Positions 51,105 through 58,601 of a stretch of 64,000 bases of DNA are shown here, piece after piece. The translations under genes were made by a program, and so were the position numbers. Under the pieces are notes generated by a model. That model ran no database searches. It was not told the DNA's origin and saw only the letters and a program-made list of their open reading frames with translations. Every line of letters starts with the position of its first letter. Position 1 is the first letter of the stretch. The stretch comes from Chloroflexota bacterium (lineage in GTDB: Bacteria; Chloroflexota; Dehalococcoidia; Bin125), in assembly GCA_009838915.1 (NCBI GenBank), contig VXQT01000034.1:99896-163895 (forward strand). The letters are read 5' to 3'.

Positions 51105-51120
51105 CGCGCCTTACGGCGCG
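51105..51120. terminator. Bidirectional hairpin between convergent genes
   Basis: CGCGCC-TTAC-GGCGCG; its loop contains the stop codon of the minus-strand membrane protein. It begins right after the DUF4129 stop. Confidence 0.55.
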
Positions 51121-51899
51121 TTGCGCTCGAATAGCGCGGTCACTCGAGGCGCAACCAGGCCGGCGCCCGCTGAGAGTCCGACCGTGAACACAAGCCAGGG
51201 CCAGTACAGCTCCTGGAGACCCCACGGATCGGCGCCTATTCCGGAGATGTCGACTCCGTACTCGAGCCACCAGGCGAGGAAGATGTAGATGGCCAGCGCC
51301 ACATTGAGTGGACTGGTCACAACTCCGCCCAGGCCGCGTCCCGCGATCCAGCGGCAGATGATCGCGAGGAATGTCAGCGCGACGCCCCAGGTGAAGGGCG
51401 GCTCGACGAGCTCAGCCTGCGCCTCCCAGGTCGCAATGTGCAGCCAGAAGACGAAAAAGTTGAACAGCAGCCACCAGCAGACCAGCGGCCGGGCCGCATA
51501 CGGCGCGATCGCCCGTGCGGCGAGCACCACGCCGCCGAGCAGCAGCGAGAACGGCCAGTAGATCGGCTCGGCGGCGAAAGTTGATCCCAGGCTGGCATAA
51601 GTGACCAACACTTCCGCAGTTAGCAAGCCTCCGAGACCCAGCAACAAGCTCAGGTTTTCGGTATCGAGCAAGTCGCCGCGCAGCGGCCTGAACGTCAGCA
51701 CCCTGCCGATCAACAGCAGCGACACGAGGATGGCGGTCCAGCCCACCGAACCGCCGGGCTCGCCGTTGCCGATCTCCATGAACGTCTCCAGCAGGAATAT
51801 CAGCAGCGCGCCAAGCAGCGCTGCCCGCCAACCAGTGTCGTTCCACAGCCCCCGCAACGTGCCGACCGGGTCGTCGAGCAACGCTTGATGATGCGGCAT
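51111..51899 (-). CDS. Multi-pass membrane protein, unknown function
   Basis: The protein has 262 residues and about eight membrane helices: a Trp/Tyr-rich stretch (SAAEPIYWPFSLLLGG), LVCWWLLFNFFVFWLHIATWE and a C-terminal ELYWPWLVFTVGL. I do not recognise the family. The Trp- and Phe-rich helices (around residues 118-160) are unusual. GGAG lies seven bases before the ATG. It stands alone between the MoxR operon (convergent) and the SDR array (divergent). Confidence 0.7.
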   Translation of the reverse strand: MPHHQALLDDPVGTLRGLWNDTGWRAALLGALLIFLLETFMEIGNGEPGGSVGWTAILVSLLLIGRVLTFRPLRGDLLDTENLSLLLGLGGLLTAEVLVTYASLGSTFAAEPIYWPFSLLLGGVVLAARAIAPYAARPLVCWWLLFNFFVFWLHIATWEAQAELVEPPFTWGVALTFLAIICRWIAGRGLGGVVTSPLNVALAIYIFLAWWLEYGVDISGIGADPWGLQELYWPWLVFTVGLSAGAGLVAPRVTALFERNAP

Positions 51900-51930
51900 A
51901 TCGCTCTCCGTTTCACTCGGGAACCAGTAC

Positions 51931-51985
51931 CTGCAACGTAGAGATTTGCAATCGGCGATGACTTAGGTTGCAAGCAAACTGCAAC
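51931..51985 (+). promoter_or_regulatory. Four TGCAA-type motifs upstream of the SDR array
   Basis: CTGCAA (51931), TTGCAA (51946), TTGCAA (51968) and CTGCAA (51979), with GTTGCA...TGCAAC forming an inverted repeat at 51967-51985 and TGCAACGTAGAGA/TGCAACATAGAGA as a direct repeat (51932, 51980). They lie between the divergent membrane-protein and SDR genes. Probable operator sites for an unknown regulator. Confidence 0.5.
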
Positions 51986-52002
51986 ATAGAGAGGAACTCG
52001 GC

Positions 52003-52806
52003 ATGAGCCAACTGGACGGCAAGGTCGCGTTGATCACCGGAGCCGCGTCGGGCATCGGCCTGGCGACGGCGCAGCTCTTTGCCCGGGAGGGCGCCCAAGT
52101 GGCCATGTTCGATCGCAATGCCGACCTGGTCAACGAAACCGCCAGAGAGTTCGGCGCCAGCGCAGTGGCCATCAGCGGCGATGTGACCAGTGAGGAAGAT
52201 GTGGCGAGCGCGGTTGCAACTTGCGTCGAGCGCTTCGGCCGGCTCGACGTTGGCTTCAACAACGCCGGTATCGCGGGAAGCGCGGCGATTCACGAGCAGG
52301 AGCTCTCGCAATTCCGGCACGTCGTCGAAGTCTGCCTGACCGGTGTGTTCCTCTGTCTCAAGCACCAGTCCAAGCAACTCATCGAGCAGGGCCAGGGTGG
52401 TTCGTTGATCAACACGGCCAGCATCAATGCGACGCAGGCGACGAAGGGTCTGAGCGCGTATTGCTCGGCCAAGGCCGGCGTGGCGATGCTGACCAAAGTC
52501 TCGGCGCTGGAACTGGGCGAGCACGGCATTCGTGTGAATGCGATCGGTCCAGGGCACACACAGACGCCGATGACCGCCCGCGCTCGGGACGTGGATGGCT
52601 TTGACGAGGCGATGATCGGCGCGACGCCGCTGGGACGGCTGGGCGAACCGGAAGACATCGCGCAGATGGCGCTCTTCCTGGCCGGCGACGCGAGTCCGTG
52701 GGTCTCGGGACAGCTCCTCTACGTCGACGGGGGCATCACCGTCAACGAACTGCCGCCCGGCTTCAATCCACTGGAAGCTCGACTCAGGCAAGCCCGTGAC
52801 GATTGA
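52003..52806 (+). CDS. Short-chain dehydrogenase/reductase, array member 1 (subtype A)
   Basis: The protein has 267 residues: TGAASGIG (13-20), NNAGIAGSA, catalytic Ser in NTASINATQ and YCSAK for Tyr and Lys. Motifs VCLTGVFLC, GLSAYCSAKAGVAMLTK and PLGRLGEPED are shared almost word for word with array member 2. An Asp after strand 2 (FDRNAD) suggests NAD(H). The substrate is unknown. GAGAGGAA lies before the ATG; TTGCAA-type motifs lie upstream. It is the first of five SDR genes in the same direction. Confidence 0.93.
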   Translation: MSQLDGKVALITGAASGIGLATAQLFAREGAQVAMFDRNADLVNETAREFGASAVAISGDVTSEEDVASAVATCVERFGRLDVGFNNAGIAGSAAIHEQELSQFRHVVEVCLTGVFLCLKHQSKQLIEQGQGGSLINTASINATQATKGLSAYCSAKAGVAMLTKVSALELGEHGIRVNAIGPGHTQTPMTARARDVDGFDEAMIGATPLGRLGEPEDIAQMALFLAGDASPWVSGQLLYVDGGITVNELPPGFNPLEARLRQARDD

Positions 52807-52830
52807 CCAGCGTCGCCGTCCGACTAGCCT
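52803..52830 (+). promoter_or_regulatory. Promoter of SDR array member 2
   Basis: TTGACC (52803-52808), 16 bp, TAGCCT (52825-52830), 46 bases before the ATG at 52877. The clearest sigma70-like promoter in the window. Confidence 0.65.
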
Positions 52831-52876
52831 GCCTGTGGCATCGATGACCAAAACTGAGGCACAGGAGGCGGCGAAC

Positions 52877-53665
52877 ATGGGACTGCTCGACGGCAAGGCG
52901 GCACTGGTGACGGGTGGGGCATCGGGAATCGGACTGGCGGCGGCGCGACGGTTCGCGGAAGAAGGCGCGCAGGTGGCGATCGCCGACCGCAACGCCGATG
53001 GCGCGGCCGAGGCCGCCCGCGAGATCGGCTCGGAGGCCGTCGCCGTCAGCGCCGACGTGACGAACGAGGACGATGTCGCCAACATGGTGCGGTCCTGCAT
53101 CGACCGCTTCGGCAGGCTCGACATCGCCTTCAACAACGCCGGAATCGGCGGGTTCTCGCCGATCCAGGACTACCCGCTGGCCCAGTTCCAGCAGGTGATC
53201 GACGTCTGCTTGACAGGCGTCTTCCTCTGCATCAAGCACGAGTCCAAGCATCTGATCGAGCAAGGGTCGGGCGGGTCGATCATCAACACCGCCTCGCTGA
53301 ACAGCATCCAGGCGACCGAGGGGTTGTCCGCCTACTGCTCGGCCAAGGCCGGCGTGGCCATGCTGACCAAGGTCTCGGCGCTCGAACTCGGTCGCTACGG
53401 GATCCGCGTCAACAGCATTGGACCGGGTCTGATCCGCACACCGCTGACGCAGGGTCTGCGCGACATTCCGGAGTTGGAAGATGCGTTCGCGCACGAGGCG
53501 CCGCTGGGCAGAATCGGCGAGCCGGAAGACGTGGCCCAGCTCGCGCTCTGGCTCGCCTCCGATGCCTCCTCGCTGATGACCGGCCAGACCGTCCAACTCA
53601 ACGGCGGCGCCGACATCAACAAGTACCCGCCGTTGTTTGAGTTCTTCGGCCAGCGGGCGCTGTAG
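52877..53665 (+). CDS. Short-chain dehydrogenase/reductase, array member 2 (subtype A)
   Basis: The protein has 262 residues: TGGASGIG (13-20), NNAGIGG, catalytic Ser in NTASLNSIQ and YCSAK for Tyr and Lys. It is a clear duplicate of member 1. The Asp of ADRNAD suggests NAD(H). The start is the ATG at 52877, where AGGAGG lies eight bases upstream; longer in-frame starts at 52844 and 52796 lack one. A good promoter (TTGACC, 16 bp, TAGCCT) ends 46 bases before it, so it may have its own transcript. Confidence 0.93.
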   Translation: MGLLDGKAALVTGGASGIGLAAARRFAEEGAQVAIADRNADGAAEAAREIGSEAVAVSADVTNEDDVANMVRSCIDRFGRLDIAFNNAGIGGFSPIQDYPLAQFQQVIDVCLTGVFLCIKHESKHLIEQGSGGSIINTASLNSIQATEGLSAYCSAKAGVAMLTKVSALELGRYGIRVNSIGPGLIRTPLTQGLRDIPELEDAFAHEAPLGRIGEPEDVAQLALWLASDASSLMTGQTVQLNGGADINKYPPLFEFFGQRAL

Positions 53666-53726
53666 TCACTAGACTTCCAGCCGTCTGAGGGGCATCAATC
53701 GTCTGAAGATCAATCAGGAGACGACC

Positions 53727-54623
53727 ATGCGAGAGTTCGCGGGCAAGACGGCAGTCGTGACTGGAGCGGCCAGCGGAATGGGGCTCGCCTTCGCCCGGCG
53801 GTTCGCCGCCGAGGGCATGAACGTCGTCCTCGCCGACATCGAGGAAGACGCGCTCAACGCCCAAGTGGTACGACTGCAGCAGGAAGAGCGGAATGTGCTG
53901 GGCGTCGTGGTCAACACGATGCGCCGCGATGCGGTAGAAGACCTGCGCGACCGGACGATCGCCGAATACGGCAACGTCCACATCCTGGTCAACAACGCCG
54001 GCGTCGCCGGGGGCGAGGACTCCGGCGTCCGCCCCGACGGATCCGTGATTGGTTCGTGGGAAATCTCGGACGAGACCTGGAACTGGATCATGGGCGTCAA
54101 CTTCTGGGGCGTGCTCTACGGCATCCAGGTCTTCGTGCCGCACATGCTGGAGCACGGCGAGGAGGGCCACATCGTTAACACCGCGTCGCTCGCGGGACTA
54201 ATGCCGGGCGGCTCGGCCTACAGCGTCTCCAAGCACGCCGTGCTAACGCTGACCGAGGGTCTCTATCAGCAGTTCCAGGCGATGGGTGCGAATCTCAGCG
54301 CGTCGGTGCTCTGTCCCGGATTCGTCAACACCAACATCGCCTATGCCGAGCGCAACAAGCCCGAAGAGTTCGGCGCCGCTTCCGAGCGCACGGCCGAGCA
54401 GGAAGCGGCGATCGACCTGATGCTCGGCGGCGGCATGGACCCCGACCAGGTGGCGGACATCGTGTTCGACTCGATCGTCGAGCAGCGCTGTTACATCCTG
54501 CCGCATCCGGCCTGGGATGACGTAGTGCGCGGGCGGGTCGAGCATGTCCTCGCCCGCGGCGCGCCGGTCTCGGTGGACATGGAAGAGATGCTGCGTCGCC
54601 GCGCAGCCGGCCAGGAAGTCTAG
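53727..54623 (+). CDS. Short-chain dehydrogenase/reductase, array member 3 (subtype B)
   Basis: The protein has 298 residues: TGAASGMG (11-18), NNAGVAGG, VNFWGVLYGIQVF (a motif shared by the three subtype-B proteins), catalytic Ser in NTASLAG and YSVSK for Tyr and Lys. The C-terminus is longer than in classical SDRs (CYILPHPAWDDVVRGRVEHV), which may close over the active site. Substrate unknown. AGGAG precedes the ATG; TAGACT lies 51 bases upstream. Confidence 0.92.
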   Translation: MREFAGKTAVVTGAASGMGLAFARRFAAEGMNVVLADIEEDALNAQVVRLQQEERNVLGVVVNTMRRDAVEDLRDRTIAEYGNVHILVNNAGVAGGEDSGVRPDGSVIGSWEISDETWNWIMGVNFWGVLYGIQVFVPHMLEHGEEGHIVNTASLAGLMPGGSAYSVSKHAVLTLTEGLYQQFQAMGANLSASVLCPGFVNTNIAYAERNKPEEFGAASERTAEQEAAIDLMLGGGMDPDQVADIVFDSIVEQRCYILPHPAWDDVVRGRVEHVLARGAPVSVDMEEMLRRRAAGQEV

Positions 54624-54642
54624 GGAGCAGGAGGACGGGGTC

Positions 54643-55518
54643 ATGCGTGAGTTTGCAGGCAAGACGGCCTTCGTCACCGGCGGGGCGAGCGGGATCGGCC
54701 TGGCGATGGTCGAACGCTTCGCCTCGGAGGGCATGAACGTCGTGCTCGCCGACATCCAGGAGGACGCGCTCCAGGCCCAGGTCCGTCGGCTGGAGCAGGA
54801 AGAGCGCTCGGTCATGGGGGTGGTGGTCGACACGATGCAGCGCGACGCGCTGGAACGGGCGCGCGACGAAACGATCGAGCGCTACGGCAACATTCACATC
54901 CTCTGCAACAATGCCGGCGTGTTCAGCTTCCAGGACGCGATGGGGCTGGGCCCCGAGACGACCAACGTTTGGGATGTGAGAGATCGAGTGTGGGAGTGGG
55001 TGATCGGCGTCAACTTCTGGGGCGTGCTGTACGGGGTGCAGACCTTCCTGCCGCACATGGTCGGGCACGGAGAGGAGGGTCATGTCGTCAACACGTCCTC
55101 GGTCGCCGGACTGACTCCGGGCGGCAGCGCGTACAGCGTCTCCAAGCACGGCGTGCTCACCCTGACCGAGGGGCTGCACCAGAATCTCGAGCGGATCGGC
55201 TCGAAGATCGGCGCGTCCGTGCTCTGTCCGGGCGCAGTCCAGACCCAGATCATGCTCGCCGACCGTAATCGGCCCGACGAGTACGGCGGCGCCGGCGAAC
55301 GCACGGAAGGGGAGACCGCGGCGTTCGACGCGTTCCTCGCATCCGGGATCAAGCCGGCCGACGTGGCCGACCTGGTAGTCCAGTCGATTGTCGAGGAGCG
55401 CTGCTACATCCTGCCCCATCCCGACTGGGACGACATCGTCCGCCAGCGGGTCGAGAACATCATTGCCCGCACCGTGCCGGCGCCGCGGCTCCCGAGAGAG
55501 CAGATACGTCGGAGCTAA
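54643..55518 (+). CDS. Short-chain dehydrogenase/reductase, array member 4 (subtype B)
   Basis: The protein has 291 residues: TGGASGIG (11-18), NNAGVFS, VNFWGVLYG, catalytic Ser in NTSSVAG and YSVSK. It shares FASEGMNVVLADI with the other B members almost word for word. It follows member 3 by only 19 bp with AGGAGG-like sequence before the ATG at 54643, so the two are co-transcribed. The in-frame start at 54544 lies inside member 3 and was rejected. It ends in a basic tail (LPREQIRRS) that the others lack. Confidence 0.92.
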   Translation: MREFAGKTAFVTGGASGIGLAMVERFASEGMNVVLADIQEDALQAQVRRLEQEERSVMGVVVDTMQRDALERARDETIERYGNIHILCNNAGVFSFQDAMGLGPETTNVWDVRDRVWEWVIGVNFWGVLYGVQTFLPHMVGHGEEGHVVNTSSVAGLTPGGSAYSVSKHGVLTLTEGLHQNLERIGSKIGASVLCPGAVQTQIMLADRNRPDEYGGAGERTEGETAAFDAFLASGIKPADVADLVVQSIVEERCYILPHPDWDDIVRQRVENIIARTVPAPRLPREQIRRS

Positions 55519-55600
55519 ACGGCAATCGTTGCCGCCCATAGACTGCGCGGACACCACACGAGATTAACCGACAAATCGAAGCTCTCCGAGAGGATCGACT

Positions 55601-56497
55601 ATGCGCGACTTTACAGGCAAGACGGCGGTAGTGACCGGAGCAGCCAGCGGCATGGGCTACGCATTCGCCGAACGGTTCGCGGCCGAGGGCATGAACGTGG
55701 TCCTCGCCGACATCGAGTCGGGCGCCCTTCAGACGGCCGTCACGCGGCTGGAACAGCAGGAACGCAACGTCGTTGGCTTCCAAGTCAACACGATGCGCCG
55801 CGAAACGCTGGAACAGGTCCGCGACCAGGCGATCGAGCGCTACGGCAAGATTCACGTGCTCTGCAACAACGCCGGCGTGACATCGCGGCGCGACGGCGGA
55901 CTCGGGGCCGGCACAGGAGCTGTCCCGGTCTGGGAAGTTCCGGACTCGACCTGGGATTGGGTCATGGGCGTCAACTTCTGGGGCGTGCTCTACGGGCTGC
56001 AAGTGTTCGTTCCCTCGATGATCGAGCACGGCGAGGACGGGCACATCGTCAACACGGCGTCGGTGGCCGGACTGATCCCGGGCGCGTCGGCTTACAGCGT
56101 CTCCAAGCACGGCGTGCTGACCCTGACCGAAGGCCTCTGGCATCACCTGCGTGCGGCCGAATCGAACATCTCCGCCTCGGTGCTCTGCCCGGGATTCGTC
56201 AACACCCAGATCAACGAGGCAGAGCGCAATCGGCCCAGTGAGTTCGGGCAGTCGATCGAAGCCACCGAAGCGCAACGCATGGCCTCGCGCGTGTTCCTCG
56301 GCGGCGGCATGGATCCCTCAGACGTCGCTGAACTCGTCTGGCAGGCGATGGTCAACGACCGGCTCTACATCCTCCCCCACGATGGGTGGCGAGACATCAT
56401 CCGCGGCAGGATCGAGTCAGTCCTCGACGGCCAGCAGCCGGTTGAGATTGACTTCGAACAGATGATGGTGCGCCGGGCCGGCGGCGAAGACGTTTAG
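55601..56497 (+). CDS. Short-chain dehydrogenase/reductase, array member 5 (subtype B)
   Basis: The protein has 298 residues: TGAASGMG (11-18), NNAGVTS, VNFWGVLYGLQVF, catalytic Ser in NTASVAG and YSVSK for Tyr and Lys. It is closest to member 3 in its first and last parts (the acidic C-terminus differs). TAGACT lies 56 bases before the ATG and GAGAGGA just before it. It converges on the NuoI-like gene with 15 bp between the stops. Confidence 0.92.
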   Translation: MRDFTGKTAVVTGAASGMGYAFAERFAAEGMNVVLADIESGALQTAVTRLEQQERNVVGFQVNTMRRETLEQVRDQAIERYGKIHVLCNNAGVTSRRDGGLGAGTGAVPVWEVPDSTWDWVMGVNFWGVLYGLQVFVPSMIEHGEDGHIVNTASVAGLIPGASAYSVSKHGVLTLTEGLWHHLRAAESNISASVLCPGFVNTQINEAERNRPSEFGQSIEATEAQRMASRVFLGGGMDPSDVAELVWQAMVNDRLYILPHDGWRDIIRGRIESVLDGQQPVEIDFEQMMVRRAGGEDV

Positions 56498-56512
56498 GCC
56501 AAGACCGAGCCG

Positions 56513-57058
56513 CTACTCGTCGTTACCGGACTCGAGCTGCGCGGCGAACTCCTTGCGGCCGACGCGTTCCTTCTCGGTCTTGGCAAGGATGGTCTCAGGA
56601 ATCCAGAACGGCAGATTGGTGTCGGCGCGGCTGGGGGCGAGCAGGTCGTCAAGGTCCATGACCAGCTCACGGCGGTCGTACTTGCTCTGCTCGTGACCTT
56701 CCCACAACGGCAGCATGGCGATCGCGTCGAAGGGGCAGACCTCGACGCAGATGTTGCAGCGCATGCAGCGGCCGAAGTCGATGTAGAAGTCGTCGATCAC
56801 CGACTTGTGGTTACTCTTGCCTGCCGCGCTGGCCGGATTCTTCATCAGCGTCGTGGTCATGCAGTCGACCGGGCAGGCGGCGGCGCACTTACCGCAGCCG
56901 GTGCAGTTGGGCTCTTCCAGCTCGTGGTTCCAGATCAGGTATGGGAACGTGCGGGCCCGCTTCGGGAGTTGCTTCTTCTCGAAGGGGTAATGGACTGTCA
57001 CCGGCCCACGACCGACGATCTTTGCGCCCCGACTCATGACCTTGAACACACCGCGCAT
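56513..57058 (-). CDS. NuoI-like ferredoxin with two 4Fe-4S clusters
   Basis: The protein has 181 residues. Two clusters are plain: C52-T-G-C55-G-K-C58...C62 and C98-M-R-C101-N-I-C104...C108. The N-terminal leader (KIVGRGPVTVHYPFEKKQLP) is that of complex I subunit NuoI. No other nuo gene is nearby, so it may serve a stand-alone complex or a ferredoxin-linked enzyme. I use the ATG at 57058; a GTG at 57103 would put the ribosome site too close. TATCCT is 33 bases before the start. A long C-terminal extension (about 120-181) is unlike short ferredoxins. Confidence 0.88.
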   Translation of the reverse strand: MRGVFKVMSRGAKIVGRGPVTVHYPFEKKQLPKRARTFPYLIWNHELEEPNCTGCGKCAAACPVDCMTTTLMKNPASAAGKSNHKSVIDDFYIDFGRCMRCNICVEVCPFDAIAMLPLWEGHEQSKYDRRELVMDLDDLLAPSRADTNLPFWIPETILAKTEKERVGRKEFAAQLESGNDE

Positions 57059-57091
57059 GGCCCGATCCCAATCCGCTAGCGCTACCCCATC

Positions 57092-57097
57092 AGGATA
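57092..57097 (-). promoter_or_regulatory. -10-like TATCCT of the NuoI-like gene
   Basis: 33 bases before the ATG at 57058, supporting that start over the GTG at 57103. Confidence 0.45.
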
Positions 57098-57123
57098 GCG
57101 CACGCTCCCGTCGGCTTAGCGAG

Positions 57124-57798
57124 TCAGAGTGTCATCTCTCTCACCGGCTCCGATACCACCAGAGCGGCAGCGGTCCAGGCGACGACTTGCTCGATGCTGA
57201 CGCCCGGAGCTGTCTCGCGCAGTCTCAGTCCCGACGTCGTCACATCGATCACCGCCAGGTCGGAAATGATCACGTCGACACAGCGTTCGGCGGTGAGCGG
57301 ATAGTCGCAGACCTCGACGATCCGCGGCTCTCCCTCGCGGGTGACGTGCGCCATGGCAACGATCAGCTTGCGCGCCCCCACGGCCAGGTCCATCGCCCCG
57401 CCGACGCTGCCGCCGCCACGCGCGGGCACGTACCAGTTGGCCAGGTCGCCCTGCGCCGACACCTGCAAGCCGCCCAGGATCGCCGCATCGATGTGACCGC
57501 CGCGAATCATCGCGAACGAGTCCGCGGTGTCGAAGAAGCTGGCGCCGGCCACCAGGTCGACCGGTTGCCCGCCTGCGTTGATCAGGTCCGAATCGAAGGC
57601 CGACTCAGAGATCCCGGCATATCCGAGGATGCCGTTCTCGGCCTGAAAGAGGATCTGGTCCGTCGGCTCGACAAACCCGGCCACCAGCGTGGGCAGCCCG
57701 ATGCCGAGATTGACGACCGAACCCGGCTCGAGTTCTCGTGCCGCGCGGAGTGCGATCAACTCGCGGCTCAGACCGACGGGAGGAGAGGCGCCCTGCAT
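57124..57798 (-). CDS. 3-oxoacid/ketoacid CoA-transferase, beta subunit
   Basis: The protein has 224 residues. The catalytic Glu54 is in FQAENGILGYAG; GLPTLVAGF and GGAMDLAVGARK are typical of the SCOT/PcaJ-type beta subunit. With the alpha subunit it moves CoA between acids, perhaps an aromatic or branched ketoacid here. I chose the ATG at 57798, with a GGGACGG site upstream, over an in-frame start at 57834. It follows the alpha gene by two bp. Confidence 0.92.
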   Translation of the reverse strand: MQGASPPVGLSRELIALRAARELEPGSVVNLGIGLPTLVAGFVEPTDQILFQAENGILGYAGISESAFDSDLINAGGQPVDLVAGASFFDTADSFAMIRGGHIDAAILGGLQVSAQGDLANWYVPARGGGSVGGAMDLAVGARKLIVAMAHVTREGEPRIVEVCDYPLTAERCVDVIISDLAVIDVTTSGLRLRETAPGVSIEQVVAWTAAALVVSEPVREMTL

Positions 57799-57800
57799 GG

Positions 57801-58493
57801 TCAGCCGTCCCAGCGCACGGCGATCGGCTCGCACTGAACGATCCGATCGACATACAGCGCCGGCGTACCTACGTGCTCGACTGGAATCTCGCCGGGTTCG
57901 ACAATCTCTTCAACTTCCGCGATCACCAGGTCGGCCGCCGTGGCCATCACCGGATTGAAGTTGCGGCCGGCGAGACGGTACTGCAGGTTGCCGAGCCGGT
58001 CGGCGCGCCAGGCCTTGATCAACGCAACGTGCCCGCGCAGAGGACGTTCGAGCAACCATCGCTCGCCGTCCAGTTCGAGGACCTGCTTGCCGTCCTGCAT
58101 CATCGTGCCCAGACCGGTCCTGGTCAGCACGCCGCCGAGTCCCGCGCCGGCAGCGCGCAGCCGTTCGATCAGCGTGCCCTGGGGCACCAGTTCCAGCTCC
58201 ACTTCGCCGGCGCGATAGAGCGACTCGAATCGAGAATTGCGTCCGCCCGATGCGCGGATCGCGAAGGTCGCGATCACCCTGGCCAGTTGCCGGTCTTCGC
58301 ACAACTCGTCGAGCAGATCACCGAGCCCGATGTTGTTGGCGACCGCGGTGAGATTGGTCTGGCCGCTGCGCTTCAGGGCGAGAATCAGGTTGGACGGCGT
58401 GCCGGCGGAGACAAAGCCGCCGACAAGGATGGTTGAGCCGTCGCAGATATCGGAAACGGCGTCGTCGGGTGAGTCGAAGACCACGGCGATCAT
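57801..58493 (-). CDS. 3-oxoacid/ketoacid CoA-transferase, alpha subunit
   Basis: The protein has 230 residues: GSTILVGGFVSAGTPSNLI (about 19-37; the Gly-rich CoA loop), then VANNIGLGD and the C-terminal VEEIVEPGEIPVEHV. Similar to the PcaI/AtoD family. The start has no Shine-Dalgarno; TAGGAT lies exactly six bases before the ATG, so the mRNA may be leaderless. It is divergent from the CaiB-type gene by 108 bp. The substrate is unknown. Confidence 0.92.
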   Translation of the reverse strand: MIAVVFDSPDDAVSDICDGSTILVGGFVSAGTPSNLILALKRSGQTNLTAVANNIGLGDLLDELCEDRQLARVIATFAIRASGGRNSRFESLYRAGEVELELVPQGTLIERLRAAGAGLGGVLTRTGLGTMMQDGKQVLELDGERWLLERPLRGHVALIKAWRADRLGNLQYRLAGRNFNPVMATAADLVIAEVEEIVEPGEIPVEHVGTPALYVDRIVQCEPIAVRWDG

Positions 58494-58499
58494 ACGATG

Positions 58500-58505
58500 A
58501 TCCTA
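58500..58505 (-). promoter_or_regulatory. -10 element of leaderless CoA-transferase alpha gene
   Basis: TAGGAT on the minus strand, six bases before the ATG at 58493. No Shine-Dalgarno. Confidence 0.55.
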
Positions 58506-58601
58506 TGCGCTGCCCCGCCGGAGGAGTGGGCGGAGGGATCAATCAGATATCTTGCTCCTATCCGCGCATGTTTGCGCGACCCCGTCCGAAGGAGTTGGAT
58601 T

